From: Vulcanimicrobiota bacterium
GTDB lineage: Bacteria; Vulcanimicrobiota; Vulcanimicrobiia; Vulcanimicrobiales; Vulcanimicrobiaceae
Length of the DNA: 64,000 bases
Assembly: GCA_027452165.1 (NCBI GenBank)
Contig: DAIDGX010000013.1
Span: forward strand, 1 to 64,000
Direction of reading: 5' to 3'
In this document: piece by piece, positions 41,057 to 49,153 of the stretch
Layout: every line of letters starts with the position of its first letter
How positions within the stretch are numbered: the first letter of the stretch is position 1
Translations under genes and position numbers: made by a program
Notes under the pieces: generated by a model
What the model was told of the DNA's origin: nothing
The model's database searches: none
Seen by the model: only the letters and a program-made list of their open reading frames with translations

Positions 41057-43228
41057 TTACTCCATCAGCTTCATCGTGAAGTAGGTCCACTCGAGGGCGC
41101 TTGTGTGGGCGTCCTCTTTGAGGTTGGCACCGGCGCCGTGGCCACCCTCGGTAACCTCGTAGAATAGATACGGCACACTCATTGCGGCGAGCTTGGCCGC
41201 GAACTTACGCGCGTGCTGCGGGCCTACGCGATCGTCCTTGGTCGTGGTCCAGAGGAACGGTTCTGGATACGCCACGCCGCCGCGCAGGTTGTTGTACGGG
41301 GATATCTTTGCGAGAAACGCGCGCTGCACTGGATTTGACACGCTGCCGTACTCGCCAACCCACGAAGCACCCGCATCGATCTTCTCGTAGCGCAACATGT
41401 CGAGCAACGGTACCTGAATATCGACCGCGTTCCATTCGTTCGGATGTTGCGTGAACTCGACGCCCATCAAAAGTCCGCCGTTCGAACCGCCCTGGATGCC
41501 TAATCGCCGCGGGCTTGTGATCTTGCGCGCAATCAGATCTTGTGCGACCGCGTAGAAGTCGTCATAGGCGCGCTGACGATGGATCGTGAGCGCGGCGTCG
41601 TGCCATGCGGGGCCGAACTCCCCGCCGCCGCGGATGTTCGCCACCACGTACACGCCACCGTGTTCGAGCCAGAGCTTGCCGAGAATGCCGGAATAGACCG
41701 GCGTGAGCGAGATTTGGAACCCGCCGTACCCATAGAGGACCGTCGGGTTCGCGCCGTCGAGCTTCATGTTCTTGGGATGCACGATGAAGTACGGAATCTT
41801 GGTCCCGTCTTTCGACGTGGCTTCGTGCTGTTCAACCACATCGTTCGAGGCATCGAACTGCGACGGCAGGGCTTTCGCAATCGCGAGCGCACCGCTCGTG
41901 GCATCGAGAGACCAGAGGGTGGTCGGCGTGAGGAATCCGGTAACGCTCAGATACGCGTGATCGTTATGCAGGCTCGTGTCGTCGATGCCGATCGACGAGT
42001 TGTCGGGCAACGCCAGGCGTTGCTCATTCCACGCGGTGGCGCCCACCGGTGAGTACACAAACGCACGTCCGCGCACGTTGTCGTACATCGTCACGATCAG
42101 CTTGTTCTTCGTCGCAGCGACGCTATCGATCGATTCGCGAGCGCTCGGAGCCAAGATTAGGGTCGGATGGAGACGCATGGGATGAGCTTGCAGCGCCGAT
42201 GCGTCGAGCGAAACAAGCGCGCCCTGGGGAAAACGCGTGCCGTCGATGTTCCAATTTTGATCGAGCGTCAGTACCACGCGCCCATCGACCATCGCGTCGA
42301 TGCCGACCTTTTGCGGCAAGGCTACCGGCGCCACGCCGTTTGAGGTGACGAGAAAATATTTCGAGGAAAAGAACGAGACGCCGCGATCGATCATCGTCAA
42401 GCGATGCCCACTGCCGTCGAGGAGCGTGAACGCCTGCACCGAGACATCGCTTGGCTCGCCTTTAAACACCTCGCGGGCGCTCGTTAGCGGTTCGCCGCGT
42501 TTGAGGCTGCGTACGTCATAGGCGTACCCCGACTTCGTGAGCTCGCCGGGCGTCCACGCGCGCGAGACCAGGAGCGTGTCGCCGTTTAGCCACGATGCAT
42601 CTTGCTTGCCGCGGGGGAGATCGAAACCGCCTTTTACGAAACGATCGTTCTTCAAGCTGAATTCGCGCATCGTCACGGCGTCTTCGCCGCCGTTCGAGAG
42701 TTGGATAAGGCAGTCGGACTCGTTAGGCCAGTTACACGTCGCGCCGCGAAAGACGACGTGCTCGTGCCGCATCTTGCTGAGTGCGTCCATGTCGAGGACG
42801 GTCGTCCAATGCGGGCGCGGGCTCTCGTAGCTCGTGATGCTCGTGCGACGCCAGATGCCTTGCACGTGCGTAGCATCCTCCCAAAAGTTGTACACGGCGC
42901 CGTCGAGTTGCTCGGGATACGGAATGCGTCCCTTGGCATCCACCACCTTGAGCGCATCGGCGTAGAAGCGTTTGAAGTGCGGATCGCCTTGCAGCACGGG
43001 CAAAGTCTTGGCGTTTTGGGCGCGTACCCAGGCCATCGCGCGTGCTCCCGTCTGCGATTCGAGCCAGAGAAATGGGTCGCTTCCGTGCGGCCCTGTGGGA
43101 GGAGCCTTTGCGATCGTGGTTTGATTCGCTCCGGCTCCACGCGCCGGCGCGGCCGGAACGGAGCGCGTAGCGACGGCGACGGCGGCGAGCATGACGAGAG
43201 CTGCGGAGGCGTGCAAGATGTGCTTCAC
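41057..43228 (-). CDS. Secreted prolyl oligopeptidase (S9A family)
   Basis: This serine peptidase cleaves short peptides after proline. GTG 43228 gives a ~723-residue protein starting with a signal peptide (VKHILHASAALVMLAAVAVATRS); the open frame extends to 43330 but that part overlaps the divergent SCP2 gene. The N-terminal seven-bladed propeller is followed by the alpha/beta-hydrolase domain with the Ser in IQGGSNGGLLMG, the Asp in TTTKDDRVGP and the His in TEGGHGAGANL. YGYGGFQISLTPVYS and VYVVANIRGGGEFG are typical of S9A. A periplasmic form fits peptide scavenging, also suggested by the peptide-binding lipoprotein at 52.2 kb. A strong terminator follows. Confidence 0.9.
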   Translation of the reverse strand: MKHILHASAALVMLAAVAVATRSVPAAPARGAGANQTTIAKAPPTGPHGSDPFLWLESQTGARAMAWVRAQNAKTLPVLQGDPHFKRFYADALKVVDAKGRIPYPEQLDGAVYNFWEDATHVQGIWRRTSITSYESPRPHWTTVLDMDALSKMRHEHVVFRGATCNWPNESDCLIQLSNGGEDAVTMREFSLKNDRFVKGGFDLPRGKQDASWLNGDTLLVSRAWTPGELTKSGYAYDVRSLKRGEPLTSAREVFKGEPSDVSVQAFTLLDGSGHRLTMIDRGVSFFSSKYFLVTSNGVAPVALPQKVGIDAMVDGRVVLTLDQNWNIDGTRFPQGALVSLDASALQAHPMRLHPTLILAPSARESIDSVAATKNKLIVTMYDNVRGRAFVYSPVGATAWNEQRLALPDNSSIGIDDTSLHNDHAYLSVTGFLTPTTLWSLDATSGALAIAKALPSQFDASNDVVEQHEATSKDGTKIPYFIVHPKNMKLDGANPTVLYGYGGFQISLTPVYSGILGKLWLEHGGVYVVANIRGGGEFGPAWHDAALTIHRQRAYDDFYAVAQDLIARKITSPRRLGIQGGSNGGLLMGVEFTQHPNEWNAVDIQVPLLDMLRYEKIDAGASWVGEYGSVSNPVQRAFLAKISPYNNLRGGVAYPEPFLWTTTKDDRVGPQHARKFAAKLAAMSVPYLFYEVTEGGHGAGANLKEDAHTSALEWTYFTMKLME

Positions 43229-43312
43229 CCCGAGCGCCTTTCGTGCGTCCGTTCCGGAACCTTTTCGATCGTCGAAGGAGAGCGTGTTTCGCGTGCGATA
43301 GTGGCGTGTCAT

Positions 43313-43319
43313 GAAGGAG
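43313..43319 (+). promoter_or_regulatory. Ribosome binding site of the SCP2-like gene
   Basis: AAGGAGG precedes ATG 43329 by 9 bases. It favours that start over ATG 43311, which overlaps this site. Confidence 0.6.
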
Positions 43320-43328
43320 GCACGGACC

Positions 43329-43730
43329 ATGAGTGCATTTCGCGACAGCGCCCATCTCCGCGAAGTTCTCGGCGGCTTTTTTCGCCAAGAGGCCGCGGTT
43401 GACGATCACATCTTTGCGGGCAGCGGCGTGATCATGGCGTACAGCCTGAAGAACCCCGAGGCGCGCTTGGTGCTCGACGCGAGCATCAAACCCGAGCCAG
43501 GTAAGGCGTTCGAGCTCTATGTGGACGACCCGAAGGCGCCCGAACCGCAGGTGGAGGTATTTATGGATGCCGACACCTTCGATCAGCTCTATCGCGGCCA
43601 AGTTCAAGCGATGGCGTTGATGATGACGGGAAAGGCGAAAGCCAAGGGCGACGTCACGATCGCGATGCGCCTACTCCCCGCGATGGCACGTGCTATTCCC
43701 CACTACAAGACCTATCGCGAGACGAACTAA
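43329..43730 (+). CDS. SCP2 sterol-transfer-like protein
   Basis: The 133-residue protein fits the SCP2 fold: ARLVLDASIKPEPGKAFELYVDDPKAPEPQVEVFMDADTFDQLYRGQVQAMALMMTGKAKAKGDVTIAMRLLPAM. SCP2 domains bind lipids or fatty acyl-CoA in a hydrophobic tunnel; in bacteria they often occur as small stand-alone cytosolic proteins with unknown cargo. It is divergent from the oligopeptidase gene and convergent with the LOG-family gene. No operon partner gives a hint of the ligand. Confidence 0.8.
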   Translation: MSAFRDSAHLREVLGGFFRQEAAVDDHIFAGSGVIMAYSLKNPEARLVLDASIKPEPGKAFELYVDDPKAPEPQVEVFMDADTFDQLYRGQVQAMALMMTGKAKAKGDVTIAMRLLPAMARAIPHYKTYRETN

Positions 43731-43740
43731 GGAACGCGCC

Positions 43741-44280
43741 TTAGCGCTCCGCGAATCGCTGGAGGAGCGTATCGATCGTGGGCGCGGCGACGAAGAGCGC
43801 GCGCGTGTGCTCGGGTAGAAAGCCGTCGCGTTCCATGCGATCGTAGAGCGCGAGCAGCGTGTCGTAGTAACCGTCGGCATTGAGCAAGCCGATCGGCTTG
43901 TCGTGGATGGCCAACTGACGCCACGTAAGGATTTCGTGGAACTCGTCCATCGTTCCGAACCCGCCCGGCAGCGCGACGAAGGCATCGCTCAAATCGGCCA
44001 TCATCGCCTTGCGTTCGTGCATGCTCTCGACTACGTGAAGCATCGTTACTCGATCGTGCGCCACCTCGGCGGTCGCAAGGCCGCGCGGGATGACCCCGAT
44101 CACCTCGCCGCCCGCCTCGAGCGCGGCGTCGGCGATCGCGCCCATCAGCCCGACGCGCCCGCCGCCGTACACGATTCCGTAGCCGGCGCGCACGACCGCG
44201 CGCGCCGTCTCACGGGCCGTTGCAAGAAAGCCGGCGTTCGTTCCGGGGCGTGCGCCACAGAAGATGCAGATACGTGGCAT
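43741..44280 (-). CDS. LOG family protein (nucleotide 5'-monophosphate phosphoribohydrolase)
   Basis: The 179-residue protein has a Rossmann-like core with ICIFCGARPG, GYGIVYGGGRVGLMGAIADAAL and the LOG motif LPGGFGTMDEFHEILTWRQL, where Arg and Glu are catalytic in plant and bacterial homologues. The family releases a base from nucleoside 5'-monophosphates; the cytokinin-activating role is established for plants and some bacteria, but most bacterial members have undefined substrates. ATG 44280 was selected over 44340, because the latter overlaps the divergent SUI1 gene. Confidence 0.85.
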   Translation of the reverse strand: MPRICIFCGARPGTNAGFLATARETARAVVRAGYGIVYGGGRVGLMGAIADAALEAGGEVIGVIPRGLATAEVAHDRVTMLHVVESMHERKAMMADLSDAFVALPGGFGTMDEFHEILTWRQLAIHDKPIGLLNADGYYDTLLALYDRMERDGFLPEHTRALFVAAPTIDTLLQRFAER

Positions 44281-44338
44281 GTGTAGTACCGTGGTACGGA
44301 GATGGCACGCGCCGCGCCTGCCGAAACACCGTTCCATC

Positions 44339-44671
44339 ATGCGTGACGATCGAGAACTCGTCTATTCCAGCGAGACCGGCTACCAGGCACCACCCAAGCG
44401 GCGCGAGGTCAAGGCGCAAGCAGGCAAACCCGCGCTGCCGGACGATGGCGTCGTACGTGTCGCGCGCGAACGCCGTCGTGGAAGCATGATGAGCGTCGTG
44501 CACGGCCTCGCGCCGCGTGAGATCGACGAGGTTGCGAAGGCCCTCAAACGCCATTGCGGTACGGGCGGCACGGCAAAGAACGGGGTGGTCGAGATTCAAG
44601 GCGACCATCGCGAGAAGATCGTCGCCTGGTTTGCCGCGCAGGGACGTAAGGCCAAGCTCGCCGGTGGCTAA
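44339..44671 (+). CDS. SUI1/eIF1-like translation factor (YciH type)
   Basis: The 110-residue protein has an N-terminal disordered part (RDDRELVYSSETGYQAPPKRR) and the SUI1 domain: VVRVARERRRGSMMSVVHGL, then IDEVAKALKRHCGTGGTAKNGVVEIQGDHREKIVAWFAAQG. These match bacterial YciH proteins, relatives of eukaryotic eIF1, which bind the ribosome and can affect initiation fidelity. The role is not essential in known bacteria. The P450 gene overlaps its 3' end by 8 bases. Confidence 0.88.
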   Translation: MRDDRELVYSSETGYQAPPKRREVKAQAGKPALPDDGVVRVARERRRGSMMSVVHGLAPREIDEVAKALKRHCGTGGTAKNGVVEIQGDHREKIVAWFAAQGRKAKLAGG

Positions 44672-45992
44672 GGCGATTCCGGGCCCGGGTATGGCGGAGA
44701 CGGTGCGGCGGCTCTATCCGCTCCCCTTTCGCGCGCTTCCGGCATTCGTGCTCGACATGACCGAGCGCTACGGCGACATCGTCGCATTTGCAATTCCGGG
44801 CCGGCGCTTCGTGATGCTGAATCATCCCGAGCAAATCAAAGACGTGCTCGTCACGCAACAGCATGCTTTTACAAAATCCGAGGGCGGTCGCACGCTGAAG
44901 ATGCTGCTCGGAGACGGACTGCTCACGAGCGAAGATCCCTTGCATCGGCAGATGCGCCGAATTGTGCAACCCGGGTTTCATAAGGAGCGCATCGTAGCGT
45001 ACGCCCAAACGATGAGGAAAATTGCGGATGAATGGGTGAGCGCGCGGCGTGACGGCGAGCGTATCGAGATGGCCTCCGCGATGAGTGAGCTTACCTTGCG
45101 CATCGCAAGCGTGACGCTCTTTGGTGCGGATGCGGGTGCGCAAGCGCATGCCGTGCGCGACGCTTTGCACGAGACGATGCAGGCATACACGCTTGCGATC
45201 GGGCCATTTGGCAGTCTACAACGGCGCCTGCGTTTTCTTCCGGCCGTGCGCCGCTTCGAGGCTGCACGCGCGCGGCTGGATCGCGTGATCTACGGCTTGA
45301 TCGCCGAACGCCGCGCAACAAGGTCTGCGCATGACGACGCGCTCTCGCTGCTGCTCACAGCGGAAGACGTCGAATCGGGATATCGTCTTAGCGACGAGCA
45401 GGTACGTGACGAAGCGATGACCCTTTTCCTCGCTGGACACGAGACCACGGCAAACGCCCTCGTGTGGACATGGTATCTGCTTGCCGAGCATCCCGACGTC
45501 GATGCGCGCATGCACGCGGAGATTGCGGCCGCGCACCCTCACGAGGATCCGATCGCATACGTCGCACAGTTCGACTACACGCGACGCGTTCTGCGTGAAG
45601 CAATGCGTCTGTATCCGCCGGCATGGATAATCGGACGCGAAGCTCAGCGCGACGTTATGCTGCCTGGCGGATATGCGATCGCGCGTTCAACGACCGTATT
45701 CGTCTCGCAACTTGCGCTTCATCGGCGTGCGACGTTCTTCCCCGATCCGCTTCGCTTCGATCCGGATCGCTGGGTGCGCGATGAAATTCCGGCCTTTGCC
45801 TACGTCCCGTTTGGCGGTGGCGCGCGACGTTGTATCGGCGAGGAATTTGCATGGATGGAAGGCACGCTACTGCTCGCGGCCCTGGCACGAGCATTCCGCT
45901 TCGACCGCATCGAGCGCGCACCGGTCGCTACCGAAGCGCTCGTGACGTTGCGACCGAAAGGGCCGGTATGGATGCATGTGATCGCACGGTGA
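44664..45992 (+). CDS. Cytochrome P450
   Basis: This haem-thiolate monooxygenase has ~442 residues. GTG 44664 gives the N-terminal PGPG motif typical of soluble or loosely attached P450s; ATG 44691 is an alternative. It shows the I-helix oxygen-binding motif AGHETTANAL, ExxR in LREAMRLYPP, and the haem-binding loop FGGGARRCIG with the axial Cys. No N-terminal membrane anchor and no reductase domain are seen, so it needs separate redox partners, none of which are in the window. The sequence is of the broad class that includes CYP102-like fatty-acid hydroxylases and secondary-metabolism P450s; substrate unknown. Confidence 0.93.
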   Translation: MAKAIPGPGMAETVRRLYPLPFRALPAFVLDMTERYGDIVAFAIPGRRFVMLNHPEQIKDVLVTQQHAFTKSEGGRTLKMLLGDGLLTSEDPLHRQMRRIVQPGFHKERIVAYAQTMRKIADEWVSARRDGERIEMASAMSELTLRIASVTLFGADAGAQAHAVRDALHETMQAYTLAIGPFGSLQRRLRFLPAVRRFEAARARLDRVIYGLIAERRATRSAHDDALSLLLTAEDVESGYRLSDEQVRDEAMTLFLAGHETTANALVWTWYLLAEHPDVDARMHAEIAAAHPHEDPIAYVAQFDYTRRVLREAMRLYPPAWIIGREAQRDVMLPGGYAIARSTTVFVSQLALHRRATFFPDPLRFDPDRWVRDEIPAFAYVPFGGGARRCIGEEFAWMEGTLLLAALARAFRFDRIERAPVATEALVTLRPKGPVWMHVIAR

Positions 45993-46023
45993 TCCGCGGA
46001 GGCGCGGGAGGCGTACTACGGGC

Positions 46024-47040
46024 ATGAAACGTCTTCTTGCCGCGCTTGCGGCCATCAGCATCTCCACCGCGTCGGCCGTCGCGGCAACCGAACCGCGAGC
46101 GGAACTCGGGATCACGAGCGCGATCGTGGTCAATACGACGACCCATACGGCGACGCTTCCCATCCACCGTGGCCGCGTCGGCAGCCGGACCGTGTGGTAT
46201 ATCGTCACCGACGCCTCAACGCCCGCGGCGGCACGCTCCTACGGCGTCAACTATGCTCCGGCGCTTGCGGACCTCGGGTCCGCGGTTCTGCAGAGCGCGA
46301 AGAGACTGCCGGGTGGCGAACTCTCGTTCGCAGGCGGCGTCGACTTCGCGCCGACACGCACCTACGTTGCGAGCACTCACGGTTTCCCGCCGAAATCGGC
46401 GACGCCGGGTAGCATTGCCGATGCGCGGTACTCGCCATTCGTTCGCGTCGGAACGACGATCTTGAACGCACCGATCATCGCGACGGGTAACGGACCCTTC
46501 GACGTAACGAAGCATACAAACACCGAAGATCGTGTGCTTGCGATCGATACCCACAAGATGACGGCAACCCTCGTCTTGGCACGTGGCTTCGCAAACGACA
46601 AGCCGATCTACTATGTGAGCACCGAAGCCTCTGATCCGGTCGCCGCCTCGGTCGAACGCGCGACGTACGTTCCGAAACTTGCGAAGGCGAATGCGAGCGG
46701 TGAGATTCCGATCGGAGTCGTTGTCAACGGGCCGCCGACCGGCAAGGCGCCTCAAGGGCTCGCATTCCTTACGCTCCACACACCGCTTGGCGCCGATGCG
46801 ACGGCCGCGAACGTGACGCAGATCATGTCGTCCTTCAACGTGCTCTCGATCGCGCCAAACCTAGCGCATCGCTACGCGTCCAACGCCTATTCCCCGCTCT
46901 GGAACGTGCAGGTGGCACCCCGGAGCGCTAAGCGGGTGACGAATTACGCGGCATTTGCGGCACTCGGTTCGAAGCCCGCGGGTTTTGTGGTCAACTGCCC
47001 CTTCGTTGCCTACGGCGACGATGCGACGGCCGGTTACTAA
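46024..47040 (+). CDS. Secreted protein with two tandem ~130-residue repeats, unknown function
   Basis: The 338-residue protein starts with a signal peptide (MKRLLAALAAISISTASAVAA). Two repeats are visible by eye. Residues 31-142 include TSAIVVNTTTHTATLPIHRG, VWYIVTDAS and YSPFVRV. Residues 170-300 include DRVLAIDTHKMTATLVLARG, IYYVSTEAS and YSPLWNVQV. The shared pattern is T-ATL-x-RG, W/YYxVTDAS-like strands and a YSP motif, suggesting two related beta-rich domains. There are no catalytic motifs that I can recognise and no clear family. It lies between the P450 gene and the convergent recQ. Confidence 0.7.
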   Translation: MKRLLAALAAISISTASAVAATEPRAELGITSAIVVNTTTHTATLPIHRGRVGSRTVWYIVTDASTPAAARSYGVNYAPALADLGSAVLQSAKRLPGGELSFAGGVDFAPTRTYVASTHGFPPKSATPGSIADARYSPFVRVGTTILNAPIIATGNGPFDVTKHTNTEDRVLAIDTHKMTATLVLARGFANDKPIYYVSTEASDPVAASVERATYVPKLAKANASGEIPIGVVVNGPPTGKAPQGLAFLTLHTPLGADATAANVTQIMSSFNVLSIAPNLAHRYASNAYSPLWNVQVAPRSAKRVTNYAAFAALGSKPAGFVVNCPFVAYGDDATAGY

Positions 47041-47150
47041 ACCAAGCGTGCTCGTGTCGCACTGCATTCAGACGATGGGCGAGCATTGGTGTGGCACGGC
47101 AGGCGGCGCGCACTTCCAGGCTACAAAATCGACCACGATGAAGATAACGC

Positions 47151-48968
47151 CTAGCGCGCTTCATCGTATGTAACGATCTCCGCGAGAAAGACTTGGCCAT
47201 AACGCTCCAGCTTCACGTCGCCGACCCCGCTCGTCGCGCGGAAATCCTGGAGCGTTTTTGGCTTGCGCGCGGAGAGTGCGCGCAACGTTGCATCGGAGAA
47301 GATCACGTACGGCGGCACACCCTGATCGTCAGCAAGGCGCTTGCGCAGCAGGCGCAACCGTTCGAAGAGCGCCTCTTCGTATGACGTCATGACCGCTTCA
47401 CGCGACGTCCGCGAGCGTTTTGCCGCCTTCTTCAAAAATCGTGGGCGTGCGAACACGATCGTTCGTTCGTCGCGTATCGCTTCGAGGCCGTCGCGTGTCA
47501 AGCGCAGCGTCCGATGCTCGCCCTCCTCGACCAGACCTCGACGCAAGAGATCGGAGATGAGAGCGAGCCATTCGTCCTTCGTGAACTCGGTGCCGATGCC
47601 GAACGTGGAGAGGCGCTCGTGCCCCCACGATTGCACCTTTTCGGTTGCGTTACCGAGCAACACATCGACGAGGTGGTGTGCGCCGCAGGAGAAGCCGGCG
47701 TTGGCGCGGATGCGATAGATGCATGAAAGCAGCTTGCGTGCCGGCACGGTTGCGTCGATTTCGTCGGGCGGCTGGAGGCAATTATCGCACGTGCCGCAAT
47801 TCGCAGCATGCGTCTCCTCGCCAAAATAGCGCAAGAGCGAGGCGCGGCGGCAGTGCGGTTCGGCGGCAAAATCGAGCATCTTGCGTAGCAGACGATCGGC
47901 CTGTTCACGTTCGGAAGGGTCTTCAATCTGACGGATGAAGTGCCGTTGCTTCGCAGCGTCTCCGCCGTTGAAGAACAGCACGCATTCGCTAGGCAAGCCG
48001 TCGCGACCGGCTCGCCCTGTCTCTTGATAGTATCCCTCGATGCTCTTGGGGACGTCATAATGGACCACATAACGAACGTTCGGTTTGTTGATGCCCATGC
48101 CGAACGCGACCGTGGCGCAGATCACCCGTAACTCATCGCGAATGAAGAGCTCTTGGTTGCGAGCCCGCTCGCGAGGCGTGAGGCCGGCGTGATACGGTCG
48201 AGCCGCGATCCCTGCGGCGGCGAGCTTGCGAGCGAGCTCTTCGACCGACGTACGGCTCTGCGCGTACACGATGCCGCTCTCGGTTGGCCGTGCGGTACTC
48301 CATGCCAGGAGTTGCTTGAGGGCGTCGCGCTTCTCGAAAACCCGATAGGTAAGGTTCGGACGATTGAAGCTGCCGACGAATCGTCGCGGGTCGTCAAGTT
48401 GCAAAAAGCCCTCGATATCGTCGCGCACGCGCGCCGTTGCGGTCGCGGTAAGCGCGAGGATCGGCGTGCGTGGCAACCGTTCGCGCAGTACGTGCAGGCG
48501 GCGATACTCCGGACGAAAATCGTGCCCCCATTCGCTCACGCAGTGGGCCTCATCGACGGCGATACGGGTGACGTTCCATCGTGGGAGCTGCGCGAGGAAG
48601 TGTGGCATGAGCGCGCGCTCGGGAGATACGTACAGCAGGCGGTACGTCCCGCGCTCAAGATGCTCGAAACACGCGGCTGCATCGCGGGCGTCAAGCGAGC
48701 TGTTGAGGTAGGCGGCATCGATGCCGTTCGCGCGCAGGGAATCGACCTGATCCTTCATCAAGGCGATCAACGGTGAGACAACAAGGGTGAGCCCTGGTGT
48801 CGCAAGCGCTGGAAGCTGATAGCAGAGCGACTTTCCGCCTCCGGTCGGCAGCAACGCAAGCGTGTCGCGCTTCGCTAGAACCGCGTCGATGATCTCGCGC
48901 TGCAACGGCCGGAACGTATCGTACCCGAAGTGATGCTTGAGAAGCTCGTCAAGATCCGCGGTTTGCAC
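47151..48968 (-). CDS. recQ: ATP-dependent DNA helicase RecQ
   Basis: RecQ unwinds recombination and repair intermediates. The 605-residue protein has motif I (LPTGGGKSLCYQLPAL), motif II with the DEAH box (VDEAHCVSEWGHDFRPEY), motif III (LALTATATARVRDDI), motif VI (QETGRAGRDGLPSECVLFF), the RQC zinc cysteines (CRRASLLRYFG ... NCGTCDNC) and a C-terminal HRDC domain (FERLRLLRKRLADDQGVPPYVIFSDATLRALS). Length and order are typical for a bacterial RecQ. It is a single gene, convergent with the repeat protein gene; nothing indicates cotranscription. Confidence 0.95.
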   Translation of the reverse strand: MQTADLDELLKHHFGYDTFRPLQREIIDAVLAKRDTLALLPTGGGKSLCYQLPALATPGLTLVVSPLIALMKDQVDSLRANGIDAAYLNSSLDARDAAACFEHLERGTYRLLYVSPERALMPHFLAQLPRWNVTRIAVDEAHCVSEWGHDFRPEYRRLHVLRERLPRTPILALTATATARVRDDIEGFLQLDDPRRFVGSFNRPNLTYRVFEKRDALKQLLAWSTARPTESGIVYAQSRTSVEELARKLAAAGIAARPYHAGLTPRERARNQELFIRDELRVICATVAFGMGINKPNVRYVVHYDVPKSIEGYYQETGRAGRDGLPSECVLFFNGGDAAKQRHFIRQIEDPSEREQADRLLRKMLDFAAEPHCRRASLLRYFGEETHAANCGTCDNCLQPPDEIDATVPARKLLSCIYRIRANAGFSCGAHHLVDVLLGNATEKVQSWGHERLSTFGIGTEFTKDEWLALISDLLRRGLVEEGEHRTLRLTRDGLEAIRDERTIVFARPRFLKKAAKRSRTSREAVMTSYEEALFERLRLLRKRLADDQGVPPYVIFSDATLRALSARKPKTLQDFRATSGVGDVKLERYGQVFLAEIVTYDEAR

Positions 48969-49153
48969 GCGTCCTGTTTCACAGTCGTACGATGACAGGC
49001 CTGGTGCTAGCGGCTTTTAATCCTCGTCTGTCTCAACCGTGCCCAGGTTGCCCAAGGCTACATGGCGCGCGACCGATCTGTGGTTCACAGACGGAAAAGA
49101 CGAAGGGCTCCACTGCTGTTGCGTGGAGCCCTTCGTGCGTGTGCTTGCGCGTG
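48969..49153. other. Intergenic region upstream of recQ and downstream of kamA
   Basis: This 185-bp gap has no credible ORF. Its right side holds the hairpin at 49101-49135; the left side, just before recQ, is less GC-rich and must carry the recQ promoter, though no consensus boxes are clear. Confidence 0.4.
49101..49135 (-). terminator. Terminator of the lrp-kdd-kamA operon
   Basis: A perfect 13-bp stem, CGAAGGGCTCCAC with GTGGAGCCCTTCG, encloses a 9-base loop. In the minus direction it comes 18 bases after the kamA stop and is followed by TCTTTT. Confidence 0.8.

Noticed and set aside
44285-44300. Operator formed by GTACC GT GGTAC between the LOG and SUI1 genes
   Set aside because: The 5-bp arms are too short to separate from chance in this GC-rich sequence.
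46955-47173. Short ORF between the repeat protein and recQ
   Set aside because: Mostly overlaps the end of the repeat-protein gene in another frame. No ribosome site or recognisable motif.
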